In this document: in pieces, positions 34,022 through 46,173 of the stretch | Numbering within the stretch: position 1 is the stretch's first letter | Layout of the letters: every line of letters begins with the position of its first letter | Assembly: GCA_965112735.1 (NCBI GenBank) | Contig: OZ218956.1 | Location: 248,001 to 312,000, forward strand | DNA: 64,000 bases | Source: Phaeosaccion multiseriatum | Taxonomy: Eukaryota > Ochrophyta, other classes | Reading direction: 5' to 3' | Translations under genes and position numbers: made by a program | Notes under the pieces: model-generated | Seen by the model: the letters and a program-made list of their open reading frames with translations, nothing else | Database searches by the model: none | What the model was told of the DNA's origin: nothing

Positions 34022-35972
34022 ATGCCGTGCTCCCTGGAGCAGTACCATGTCATCGAGCGCATCGGGGAAGGGTCCTTTGGAAAGGTGTATATATAGAGGG
34101 CCGAAGGAAGTACACCGGCCAGACCGTTGCTCTCAAGTTCATTAGCAAGCACGGCAAGACCGCCAAGGAGATTCGCAGCCTGCGACAAGAGATTTCCATC
34201 CTACGCGAGCTTGATCACGAGCACATCATCCTCATGCTCGACGCCTTCGAGACGGAGCGGGACTTCTGTGTAGTGACGGAGTACGCGCAAGGGGAGCTGT
34301 TCGACATCCTCAAGGACGACCTCACCCTCCCGGAGGAAAAGGTGCAGGTCATCGCCAAGCAACTTGTGCAGGCCCTGCACTACTTGCACAGCAAGCGCGT
34401 CATCCACAGAGACATGAAGCCACAGAATATTCTCATCGGGGCCCACGGAAGGGTCAAGCTCTGCGACTTTGGCTTTGCTCGGTGAGGACGCGACTGACTG
34501 ACTGACTGACTGGCTGAGTGACTGAGTGACTCACTGACTCACTGACTCACTGACTCACTGACTCACTGACTGACACCCCATCGCCCCCCCTCGCAGGTCC
34601 ATGAGCACCGACACTCTCGTCCTGACGAGCATCAAAGGCACGCCTCTGTACATGGCCCCTGAGCTTGTGCGGGAGCGCCCCTACGACGAGACGGCGGACC
34701 TGTGGTCACTCGGAGTGATCCTCTACGAGCTGGCCGTGGGGAAGCCGCCCTTCTACACCACCTCGCTCTACAGCCTCATCAATCTCATCGTCAAGGACGA
34801 TGTTTCCTACCCCGTCTCCCTCGGGGCCGCCTTCAAGTCCTTCCTGCAGGGGCTGCTGCACAAGGATCCCCGGCGACGGCTCACGTGGCCGACTCTGCTG
34901 GACCATCCCTTCGTCTGCGAGCAGGGGGGCAGAGGAGGCAGGTGAGGGGGGAAGAGAAGCAAAGGGGTCGACGAGCGCACTCTGGACTGGGGAAGCTTTT
35001 TGTTCCGAAGGACAGGCTAAGGAGGCAAGAGGAGTGCTCGCCGAAGGTGGTGGTGCTCACAGAAGGTCATGATGATGATGATGACCGTGATGATGAGGGG
35101 GAGAAGGAGAACAGAGAGAAGAGAGAGAGCGAGGCCATGACGAGTAGTAGAAGGACTGCTCGTGATGATGATTATAGTGGTGATTTTGTTGCTGCTGCAC
35201 CTAGCAACGCCCCAGCACGTGCTCCTAGGGAGACAGAGGAGGAGGAGGAAGAGGAAGAGGGCGGAGAGATGTTCGGTGTCCGCTCGGGCCCTGGGGGGCA
35301 GGGCCACTTCCGCAGCCAGCTGAGGCACGTGCTCGAGGGGCACCAGTTGGTGGTACGTCAGTTGGTGGTACGTCAGTTGGTGGTACGGCAGAGGGGCTGC
35401 ATGAGGTGCGGCGGGAGGGGGCAGGAGCCGAGTCGGCGGAAGGAGGAGGGGCGGCGGCACAGGGATATGCATGAGGAAGGTCGTGAGGATTAGGACCACG
35501 ACAAGGAGGAGCAGGAGGGGGAGGAGGAAGGAGATGTGCTGCTGCAAGCCCTTCGAACGGCAAGGAGGGTGGCAGGGGCATGCGTCGGGCTTCACAGTTG
35601 CAGCGGGCTCGACCGTACCCAAGGGGAGATTCCCCAGGGAGGCAGCAGCAGCCTCGACCCCGGGGTGAGGGGCGGGGAGGAAGACGAAGACGCTGCTGCC
35701 GCCGACCTGTTTGCGTCTTTCAGGGCACTTTTCCTGTGGAGGGCCTGGCTAAGCTGTACAGCGAGCCCACCGTCGTGGAGAGCACCAGCCTCATCCTCGG
35801 TGTGGGCCTGGACCTGTTCGGCACTCGCGTGGTGCCCTCGCGCCCCTTCGACCTGCTGTCCTCGGAGTTCAACTACAGCTTCCTGTGCATTGTCGTGGTG
35901 GCCCTTGTGGTGGTGGCGGGCATGGCCGACCGTTTCGTCAAACAGAGGGCCCTGCTCGCGGCCTGGGCGTGA
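34022..35972 (+). pseudogene. Fused-kinase fragment joined to EMC1 tail, copy 4
   Basis: Same early TAG and junction (35735/35736). One G is missing from the run at about 35292 relative to the other copies, which shifts the linker frame into that used by intact Fused from there on. Confidence 0.85.
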
Positions 35973-36430
35973 GGGAGGGGCTTTTGTTCTTCTCTACGAA
36001 TGCACTACAGCGCTTTGGATAGCGCGGAGGGATTGGCTGCAGTGGCGGGGCAGCTGAGGAGGACGCGAGGGAGGGGATGGGGCTAACGTGTGGCAAAGCG
36101 TTCCAACACTGGGAAATGCCTCTTTCTTTTTAGTTAGAATCAATTAATTTTAAAAAGAGTATGCTAATGCTACGCTGTTTTTATAACTTCCTGCTCTGAT
36201 GTTTGAGCACCTTGCTTGGGTGGCACAACACACCACGGAGCGTGTGCGATCTATCCTCCCTGACCTAACTGCTCTTGAAACTGTTCCTGAGAACCCCCCC
36301 CCCCCCCTCCCTTCTTATAGCAATCCAAACCCCACCACCAAGAGGGCGGCCGCAAACTTGCCGAATGAATTGGCACAGTCTTGCTGAAGGCAAAACTCAC
36401 CACTCAGGCTCCTCTGTCCTTCGTACTCGC

Positions 36431-38206
36431 TCACGCCTCCCACACGTTACGCTTTACGTAGAGCATAAACTGAACCAGGCTATCAAAAACGGAAATGGCA
36501 TGCTGCACATCTCCCGGCACTGTTCCCTCCCTGAGAACATTGCCCTGCGTCTCCCAGCCGAACATGCCCATGTTAAGGTGGCCTTCCTTGAGAGCGCACA
36601 CGGGTATGCCGTACTTGTAGCTCTGCGATTCCGCCGCGCCAAGCTTCTTGAGGAAGGGGATGACCATCCGGCCCTTCCCATCGGGCTGGAGCACGAGGTC
36701 CTGGAGCTCTTCGCGCACGGAAGCTTTGGGAAACGCTTGCTTTGTCATCTCGTCCGTCCCCCCGGCATTGGCGGAGACTACTGTCTTCATGAGCATGACG
36801 AAGTCAGCGACGAAGCTCGACATCGCCTTGGTGGCGCCATGCTTGCTGATCTTAATCTTGTTGACCAGGACGGGCAGCAAGACGGGCGCCTTCTTGAGGA
36901 CGAAGGGGCCGAGTTCCTTTTGGAACCTGGCTCTTTCTTCGTTGGAGGAGTCCTTCCATTTTTTTCCAAGTGCCTGTTCCAACGACGACCACTCCCTCCT
37001 CCACTCAAGCCACTTGGGCAGCACGTCGTTGAACATAGTGTGCACGCTCTGGAGGCTGTACCAGTCTGGATCGGCAGGAACTGCAAATGCACTGGTAGCC
37101 ATGACGGCCGCCTGGTTCAGGCTGCCCGAGCTCGGACCCACATCCACGATGATGACGTCAAAGGCACCGTACTCGGCGAGGTAGTCGAACAGCCTGCGAA
37201 AGGCGCCGTTCCTGACGATGGCAGTCGTGGGCTCCTTCGAGACCTCCGAGAGCGTCTCAGCGTATTGGATGAGCTTGGGGCTGCCCGGCAGGATGAAGAG
37301 CCGCTCGCCGATGGAGTGCGGGGAGGTGCTCGACTTGATCGGATCAGAGATCCTGTACAGGGACACTCCCTCCGCGAGGAAGGCGCCCTTATCGCCTTCC
37401 ATGATGGGCTGCAATACCTTGGCAATGTCGGGCCCGAGGCATCCTCGGTGCGAGCTGGAGATTTGCTCCATATCGAAGTTGCATTCCGCCTCCGTGTTGA
37501 GAGGGATGGAGCGAATCTCCGGTGGACCGTCCTGGACCTGGCCAGTAGCAGCAGCAGGACTGGCAGTGGCCGTGGAAGGCCTGTCCTCCTCCTCCCCGTC
37601 CTCCTCGGGTTCCACATCTTGAATGTCGTCCGCCAAAAGGCCCGTGATGTTGGTCTGCGGGTCCAGGTCCACAATGCACACTCTACAGCGGTTGGCCGCG
37701 AACTGCCAGGCCAAATTGGCTGTCAGTGTGGAATCGCCATTGAAACAGAAGAGAGAGAGAGTGAGTGGGAACTTAGAATAGGATAGAGCAGGGCTCGGCA
37801 GCAAATGACACTCACTTGTGGTGGTGGACTTCCCTGAGCCACCCTGCGTAGATGCAGTCAGCAGTGGAACAGGCAGGGGCCAGGGGAGGGGTCAGCAAGG
37901 CCAACAAGAAGGGGAGGAGGGGAAGGAAGATCACTCAATCACCTTGAAAGTGTAGTGGGTCAGGACGAAGGCTGGGTGGCGGTGGCTGGAGGAGACGTGC
38001 GCCTTCACCTCCGGCCCCTGTCCACCATTGCGCCCATTCAGATTGGGCAAGTAGTCTGGATCGATGACAACGCACTCGCCCTTGTTGGACCGGGATCCTT
38101 TGCTCTTCTTCCTACTCTTCTGGGGCGTTGGGGCCCGCCGTTTGCCCTTCTTGTTCGACGACCCTCCGGCCCCCTTTCCCTTCTCGTTGGGAGATCCGCC
38201 ATCCAT
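36431..38206 (-). CDS. ParA/MinD-type ATPase, array copy 5
   Basis: Open throughout. Exons are 38206-37943, 37843-37816 and 37719-36431. It has a substitution against the other copies near the end of exon 1 (about 37962, GTGGGTCAGG instead of GTGGGTGAGG), which shows that the copies are distinguishable. Confidence 0.82.
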
Positions 38207-39267
38207 GATGTTTCCTTCTGCCCCCTGCAGCGATGCAGCTGCCCCGGCCCTGTCTGACTTTTTTTGTTTTTTGTTAAATCTTACTCTTTCCCCTTCCTAG
38301 TGGAATTAAAGAGCTCCGGGTCGACAAGGGAAGGGAATGCACGCATTCTAGCAGCTTCCCCTGCTGCCTGCTGGAAAATATAGTTCGGATTTGAGGAGTC
38401 AAGTGCGGGCAAGCGCAGACGGAAGGAGCGAGAACCAGACGAGAAAAAGCCTAATTGCTTACGGAGGAAAGATCTCCTGCTAGGAAAGAACTATCGCACG
38501 TGAAGAGGTCAACACGTGCGCACTATGACCACGTAGAGCCTATGGGCAGACGGAGCTCAGTAGCTCCACAGTCATTGCCCCCCCCTATCGTACAGAATGC
38601 TCTGAGCAGACGGAGCTAAGTAAAATAAATAAATAAATAAAACAAACTAACATTAGTATGGGCTAATGATGTGCATTATTAGCCCCCCATCATTAGCCCC
38701 CCTTGCTCATAAGCCCTCCTTGCTCCCACACTCATTCAGAAGGCAGCACCAAAAAAAAATAAAAATAAAAATCGCTCGTTGACTTACTATGCCGTCACCG
38801 TCGTCGGACAAATTCAAACTAATCTGCTTCCCCAACTGCCTTGTCTGCTTCTTTGCGCACCACCCGCGTTTCTTTATGAGGTGGTACAGCTTCTCACTTC
38901 GAGACCTCGTCGGTCGAATGAGTTTGAAGCCAGGAGAAGCCACAGCAACGAAAATGTTACCGTAACGGAGCAATTGGAAGGAGCTTTGGAGGGGAGAAGA
39001 AGGAGGAGGACGGGACAGCAATAGTAGTAGCTAATATCGTATATGAGGGATGTAAACGTTGCAACTCCGCCACTGGACCGCAGAAGGCTGCGTACACCGG
39101 AAGGAAAGCACAGCAAGAGGGACTTCAATACAGCAACTCCTCCACAAGACCGCAGAAGGCTGCGTACACCGGTGCGAGGAGGGCGCAGCAGGGGGGATAT
39201 GAAGGCCGCAACACCGCCGGCCAATGGAGGATCCCATGTTGTTCCACCTTCGCCAGAGGAGACAGTG

Positions 39268-41219
39268 ATGCCGTGCTCCCTGGAGCAGTACCATGTCATC
39301 GAGCGCATCGGGGAAGGGTCCTTTGGAAAGGTGTATATATAGAGGGCCGAAGGAAGTACACCGGCCAGACCGTTGCTCTCAAGTTCATTAGCAAGCACGG
39401 CAAGACCGCCAAGGAGATTCGCAGCCTGCGACAAGAGATTTCCATCCTACGCGAGCTTGATCACGAGCACATCATCCTCATGCTCGACGCCTTCGAGACG
39501 GAGCGGGACTTCTGTGTAGTGACGGAGTACGCGCAAGGGGAGCTGTTCGACATCCTCAAGGACGACCTCACCCTCCCGGAGGAAAAGGTGCAGGTCATCG
39601 CCAAGCAACTTGTGCAGGCCCTGCACTACTTGCACAGCAAGCGCGTCATCCACAGAGACATGAAGCCACAGAATATTCTCATCGGGGCCCACGGAAGGGT
39701 CAAGCTCTGCGACTTTGGCTTTGCTCGGTGAGGACGCGACTGACTGACTGACTGACTGGCTGAGTGACTGAGTGACTCACTGACTCACTGACTCACTGAC
39801 TCACTGACTCACTGACTGACACCCCATCGCCCCCCCTCGCAGGTCCATGAGCACCGACACTCTCGTCCTGACGAGCATCAAAGGCACGCCTCTGTACATG
39901 GCCCCTGAGCTTGTGCGGGAGCGCCCCTACGACGAGACGGCGGACCTGTGGTCACTCGGAGTGATCCTCTACGAGCTGGCCGTGGGGAAGCCGCCCTTCT
40001 ACACCACCTCGCTCTACAGCCTCATCAATCTCATCGTCAAGGACGATGTTTCCTACCCCGTCTCCCTCGGGGCCGCCTTCAAGTCCTTCCTGCAGGGGCT
40101 GCTGCACAAGGATCCCCGGCGACGGCTCACGTGGCCGACTCTGCTGGACCATCCCTTCGTCTGCGAGCAGGGGGGCAGAGGAGGCAGGTGAGGGGGGAAG
40201 AGAAGCAAAGGGGTCGACGAGCGCACTCTGGACTGGGGAAGCTTTTTGTTCCGAAGGACAGGCTAAGGAGGCAAGAGGAGTGCTCGCCGAAGGTGGTGGT
40301 GCTCACAGAAGGTCATGATGATGATGATGACCGTGATGATGAGGGGGAGAAGGAGAACAGAGAGAAGAGAGAGAGCGAGGCCATGACGAGTAGTAGAAGG
40401 ACTGCTCGTGATGATGATTATAGTGGTGATTTTGTTGCTGCTGCACCTAGCAACGCCCCAGCACGTGCTCCTAGGGAGACAGAGGAGGAGGAGGAAGAGG
40501 AAGAGGGCGGAGAGATGTTCGGTGTCCGCTCGGGCCCTGGGGGGGCAGGGCCACTTCCGCAGCCAGCTGAGGCACGTGCTCGAGGGGCACCAGTTGGTGG
40601 TACGTCAGTTGGTGGTACGTCAGTTGGTGGTACGGCAGAGGGGCTGCATGAGGTGCGGCGGGAGGGGGCAGGAGCCGAGTCGGCGGAAGGAGGAGGGGCG
40701 GCGGCAGAGGGATATGCATGAGGAAGGTCGTGAGGATTAGGACCACGACAAGGAGGAGCAGGAGGGGGAGGAGGAAGGAGATGTGCTGCTGCAAGCCCTT
40801 CGAACGGCAAGGAGGGTGGCAGGGGCATGCGTCGGGCTTCACAGTTGCAGCGGGCTCGACCGTACCCAAGGGGAGATTCCCCAGGGAGGCAGCAGCAGCC
40901 TCGACCCCGGGGTGAGGGGCGGGGAGGAAGACGAAGACGCTGCTGCCGCCGACCTGTTTGCGTCTTTCAGGGCACTTTTCCTGTGGAGGGCCTGGCTAAG
41001 CTGTACAGCGAGCCCACCGTCGTGGAGAGCACCAGCCTCATCCTCGGTGTGGGCCTGGACCTGTTCGGCACTCGCGTGGTGCCCTCGCGCCCCTTCGACC
41101 TGCTGTCCTCGGAGTTCAACTACAGCTTCCTGTGCATTGTCGTGGTGGCCCTTGTGGTGGTGGCGGGCATGGCCGACCGTTTCGTCAAACAGAGGGCCCT
41201 GCTCGCGGCCTGGGCGTGA
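39268..41219 (+). pseudogene. Fused-kinase fragment joined to EMC1 tail, copy 5
   Basis: Same early TAG; junction at 40982/40983. It has its own substitution at 40707 (GCAGAGGG against GCACAGGG). The EMC1 tail 40983-41219 begins the diverged unit U6. Confidence 0.85.
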
Positions 41220-41599
41220 GGGAGGGGCTTTTGTTCTTCTCTACGAATGCACTACAGCGCTTTGGATAGCGCGGAGGGATTGGCTGCAGTGGCGGGGCAG
41301 CTGAGGAGGACGCGAGGGAGGGGATGGGGCTAACGTGTGGCAAAGCGTACCAACACTGAGAAATGCCTCTTTCTTTTTAGAGTTAGAATCAATTTATTTT
41401 AAAGTATGCTAATGCTACGCTGTTTTTATAACTTACTGCTCTGATGTTTGAACACCTTGCTTGGGTGGCACAACACACCACGGAGGGTGTTCGATCTATC
41501 CTCCCTGACCTAACTGCTCTTGAAACTGTTCCTGAGAACCCCTCCCCCCCCCCTCCCTTCTTATAGCAATCCAAACCCCACCACCAAGAGGGCGGCCGC

Positions 41600-42206
41600 T
41601 AATCTCGGGTTCCACATCTTGAATGTCGTCCGCCAAAAGGCCCGTGATGTTGGTCTGCGGGTCCAGGTCCACAATGCACACTCAACAGCTGTCGGCCGCG
41701 AACAGCCAGGCCAAATTGGCTGTCAGTGTGGAATCGCCACTGAAATAGAAGAGAGAGTGAGTGAGTGGGAACTTAGAATAGGATAGAGCAGGGCTCGGCA
41801 GCAAATGACACTCACTTGTGGTGGTGCTCTTCACTGGGCCACCCTGCGTAGATGCAGTCAGCAGTGGAACAGGCAGGGGCCAGGGGAGGGGTCAGCAAGG
41901 CCAACAAGAAGGGGAGGAGGGGAAGGAAGATCACTCAATCACCTTGAAATTGTAGTTGGCGACGACGAAGGCTGGGCGGCGGTGGCTGGAAGAGACGTGC
42001 GCCTTCACCTCCGGCCCCTGTCCACCATTGCGCCCATTCAGATTGGGCAAGTAGTCTGGATCGATGACAACGCACTCGCCCTTGTTGGACCGGGATCCTT
42101 TGCTCTTCTTCCTACTCTTCTGGGGCGTTGGGGCCCGCCGTTTGCCCTTCTTGTTCGACGACCCTCCGGCCCCCTTTCCCTTCTCGTTGGGAGATCCGCC
42201 ATCCAT
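41600..42206 (-). pseudogene. ParA-like relic in unit 6
   Basis: Exon 1 (42206-41943) is still open with substitutions. The P-loop microexon at about 41843-41816 now reads GGPVKSTTT, losing the invariant Gly. Exon 3 has a stop (TGA) soon after NLAWLFAADSC and is cut off after the segment ADDIQDVEPE by a deletion of roughly 1.2 kb, joined at GCGGCCGC. It is the oldest and most decayed ParA copy. Confidence 0.85.
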
Positions 42207-43270
42207 GATGTTTCCTTCTGCCCCCTGCAGCGATGCAGCTGCCCCGGCCCTGTCTGACTTTTTTTGTTTTTTGTTAAATCTTACTCTTTCCCCTTCCTAG
42301 TGGAATTAAAGAGCTCCGGGTCGACAAGGGAAGGGAATGCACGCATTCTAGCAGCTTCCCCTGCTGCCTGCTGGAAAATATAGTTCGGATTTGAGGAGTC
42401 AAGTGCGGGCAAGCGCAGACGGAAGGAGCGAGAACCAGACGAGAAAAAGCCTAATTGCTTACGGAGGAAAGATCTCCTGCTAGGAAAGAACTATCGCACG
42501 TGAAGAGGTCAACACGTGCGCACTATGACCACGTAGAGCCTATGGGCAGACGGAGCTCAGTAGCTCCACAGTCATTGCCCCCCCCTATCGTACAGAATGC
42601 TCTGAGCAGACGGAGCTAAGTAAAATAAATAAATAAATAAAACAAACTAACATTAGTATGGGCTAATGATGTGCATTATTAGCCCCCCATCATTAGCCCC
42701 CCTTGCTCATAAGCCCTCCTTGCTCCCACACTCATTCAGAAGGCAGCACCAAAAAAAAATAAAAATCAAAATCGCTCGTTGACTTACTATGCCGTCACAG
42801 TCGTCGGACAAATTCAAACTAATCTGCTTCCCCAACTGCCTTGTCTGCTTCTTTGCGCACCACCCGCGTTTCTTTATGAGGTGGTACAGCTTCTCACTTC
42901 GAGACCTCGTCGGTTGAATGCGTGCGATGAACCAGGAGACGCCGCAACAACGAAAATGTTAGCGTAACGGAGCAATTGGAAGGAGCTTTGGAGGGGAGAA
43001 AAAGGAGGAGGACGGGACACCAATAGTACATACGATATGAGGGATGTAGATATTGCAACGCCGCCACTGGACCGCAGAAGGCTACGTACACCGGAAGGAA
43101 AGCACAGCAGGAGGGACTTCAATACAGCAACTCCTCCACAAGACCGCAGAAGGCTGCGTACACCGGCGGGAGGAGGGCGCAGCAGGGGGGATGTGAAGGC
43201 CGCAACACCGCCACTGGACCGGGCCAATGGAGGATCCCATATTGTCCTACCTTCGCCAGAGGAGACAGTG

Positions 43271-46135
43271 ATGCCGTGCTCCCTGGAGCAGTACCATGTC
43301 ATCGAGCGCATCGGGGAAGGGTCCTTTGGAAAGGTGTATAGAGGGCGAAGGAAGTACACCGGCCAGACCGTTGCTCTCAAGTTCATTAGCAAGCACGGCA
43401 AGACCGCCAAGGACATTCGCAGCCTGCGACAAGAGATTTCCATCCTACGCGAGCTTGATCACGAGCACATCATCCTCATGCTCGACGCCTTCGAGACGGA
43501 GCGGGACTTCTGTGTAGTGACAGAGTACGCGCAAGGGGAGCTGTTCGACATCCTCAAGGACGACGTCACCCTCCCGGAGGACAAGGTTCAGGTCATCGCC
43601 AAGCAACTTGTGCAGGCCCTGCACTACTTGCACAGCAAGCGCGTCATCCACAGAGACATGAAGCCACAAAATATTCTCATCGGGGCCCACGGAAGGGTTA
43701 AGCTCTGCGACTTTGGCTTCGCTCGGTGAGGACGCGACTGACTGACTGACTGACTGACTAACTGGCTGAGTGACTGAGTGACTGAGTGACTCACTGATTC
43801 ACTGACTGACACCCATCGCCCCCCCTCGCAGGTCCATGAGCACCGACACTCTCGTCCTGACGAGCATCAAAGGCACGCCTCTGTACATGGCCCCTGAGCT
43901 TGTGCGGGAGCGCCCCTACGACGAGACGGCGGACCTGTGGTCACTCGGAGTGATCCTCTACGAGCTGGCCGTGGGGAAGCCGCCCTTCTACACCACCTCA
44001 CTCTACAGCCTCATCAATCTCATCGTCAAGGACGATGTTCCCTACCCCGTCTCCCTCGGGGCCGCCTTCAAGTCCTTCCTGCAGGGGCTGCTGCAGAAGG
44101 ATCCCCGGCGACGGCTCACGTGGCCGACTCTGCTGGACCACCCCTTCGTCTGCGAGCAGGGGGGGCAGGGGAGGCAGGTGAGGGGGGAAGAGAAGCAAAG
44201 GGGACGGCGAGCGCACTCTGGACTGGGGAAGCTTTTTGTTCCGAAGGACAGGCTAAGGAGGCAAGAGGAGTGCTCGCCGAAGGTGGTGGTGCTCACAGAA
44301 GGTCATGATGATGATGATGACCGTGATGACGAGGGGGAGAAGGAGAACAGAGAGAAGAGAGAGAGCGAGGCCACCACGAGTAATAGAAGGCCTGCTCGTG
44401 ATGATGATGGTGGTGGTGATTTTGTTGCCGCTGTACCTAGCAACGCCCCAGCACGTGCTCCAAGGGAGACAGAGGAGGAGGAGGAAGAGGAAGAGGAACG
44501 GGAAGGGGAAGGGTGCGAGGCGGAGGCGGTGGTCCGGTCTGTGAGGCGGCGATGGCTGCGGTGGAGGCTCCTCGCGGAGAGGGCGGAGAGATGTTCGGTG
44601 TCCGCTCGGGCCCTGGGGGGGAAGGGCCACTTCCGCAGCCAGCTGAGGCACGTGCTCGAGGGGCACCAGTTGGTGGTACGGCAGTTGGTGGTACGGCAGA
44701 GGGGCTGCAGGAGGTGCGGCGGGAGGGGGCAGGAGCCGAGCCGGCGGAAGGAGGAGGGGCGGCGGCACAGGGATATGCATGAGGAAGGTCGTGAGGATTG
44801 GGACCACGACAAGGAGGAGCAGGAGGGGGAGGAGGAGGGAGCTGTGCTGCTGCAAGCCCTTCGAACGGCAAGGAGGGTGGCAGGGGCATGCGTCGGGCTT
44901 CACAGTTGCAGCGGGCTCGACCCTACCCAAGAGGAGATTCCCCAGGGAGGCAGCAGCAGCCTCGACCCCGGGGTGAGGGGCGGGGAGGAAGACGAAGACG
45001 CTGCTGCCGCCGACCTGTTTGCGTCTTTCAGGGCACTTTTCCCGCTTGTTCTTTCGACGTGCCTTCGTCTCGCTGAAGAGCGCTGCTGTACCACCAACTG
45101 CTGCAGCAGCGCCAGTGAGGGGGAGAGAGAGGAGGTGCGGGGCGGAGCAGTAGATGCAAGTCAGCGAGAGGAGGCAAGCTCTCCACGGGCTGAGCGGCGC
45201 CTCACGGAGGGCCTGGTGGAGGGACTCCGCTTACTCTGCGCTTTGGCCCATATGCCTTTGTGGGCCGAGGAGATTCGCGGTCCTCCTGCTAGGGGACCGG
45301 GAGGGGGAGGAGGGGGAGGAGGGGGTTGGGCTGCTGGAGCGTCGCCAGACGAGGGACTCGATGTTGCGGCCGCGCTTCTGTGGCTTCTCACCTCGGCATT
45401 CGAGGGAGGGCTCAGCGGACAACCAACACGGGTGGGGGCAAGGGCGAGGGCCAACGCAGGCGGGGTGGGGAATGGGGCGTTGGCGTTGACATCGGCGTCG
45501 CTGGCCTGCCTGTCCGCCGTACTGAGGCAGGCAGACGAGGCCGTGGTCGGAGCCGCGCTGTCGGCAGATCTGCCGGAGTTGTTGTGTGCTGCCATCTCCC
45601 TCCCCTTAACGTTACAGAAAGAGGTGCAGGGGCAAGCGGTGCGGCTTCTTGCGGGGCTGGTGCACCCCCTCGGGCCTCAGTGGGCACCTTCTATTTCCTT
45701 ATTTCGGCTGGAGGATGAGCAGCAGCAGCAGCAGCAGCAGCAGCGCCGGAGGAGGAGGGCGCTGCAGCTGAGGGTGCGGACAGCATTTCTGAAGGGGCTT
45801 CTGAAGGACCGCCCCACGATCGGCGGCTCGGTTTCTGCGATCGACGTGTTGTGCGAGCTGTTTTGCTCGCACACTGGGGAGATGAGTGGTGAAGAGGGCC
45901 CGCCACCCTTGACCCACGCAATGGTGCTACCGCTCCTGCAGCTCCTGCTCCGGGCCTGCTCCTGCGGTCCTGTGCTGAGCCGTCGTGTTGCTTGTTATGA
46001 CCAAGACAGAGAGGAAGGGCAAGGACAAGGGCAAGGGCAAGGGCAAGAGGAACGGGAAGGGCAAGGGGGAGGCGCCGTCGTGAGGGGCATCGTGCGCATT
46101 CTCCTCGCCCCTCAGCGGCGTGGCATGGGCCCTGG

Positions 46136-46173
<38 letters not shown>

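Larger units (their letters stand above)
14752..45042. repeat. Tandem array of about 5.25-kb units spanning EMC1 tail, ParA-like gene and Fused 5' half
   Basis: Units start at GTGGAGGGC inside the last EMC1 exon: U1 14752-19996, U2 19997-25241, U3 25242-30489, U4 30490-35735, U5 35736-40982, and U6 from 40983 to about 45042, where the intact Fused gene continues. Unit lengths are 5245, 5245, 5248, 5246 and 5247. U1-U5 are nearly identical, with differences mostly in homopolymer lengths plus a few substitutions. U6 is clearly diverged after 41340 and has lost most of ParA. The junction joins Fused sequence ending GGGCACTTTTCC to EMC1 sequence GTGGAGGGC with one extra T and no obvious homology. 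There are no terminal inverted repeats, transposase or reverse transcriptase. Confidence 0.95.

Noticed and set aside
14752-45042. Transposon or retroelement as the cause of the 5.25-kb repeats
   Set aside because: There are no terminal inverted repeats, target-site duplications, integrase, transposase or reverse transcriptase. The borders fall inside two unrelated genes, which fits tandem duplication.
14752-45042. Assembly artefact as the sole explanation
   Set aside because: Copies differ by substitutions at 37962 and 40707, by a variant shared by U3 and U5, and by the diverged U6, so at least several units are real. Exact copy number is still open.
14752-45042. CRISPR array
   Set aside because: The repeats are kilobase-sized gene blocks in a eukaryote; there are no short regular repeats with unique spacers.
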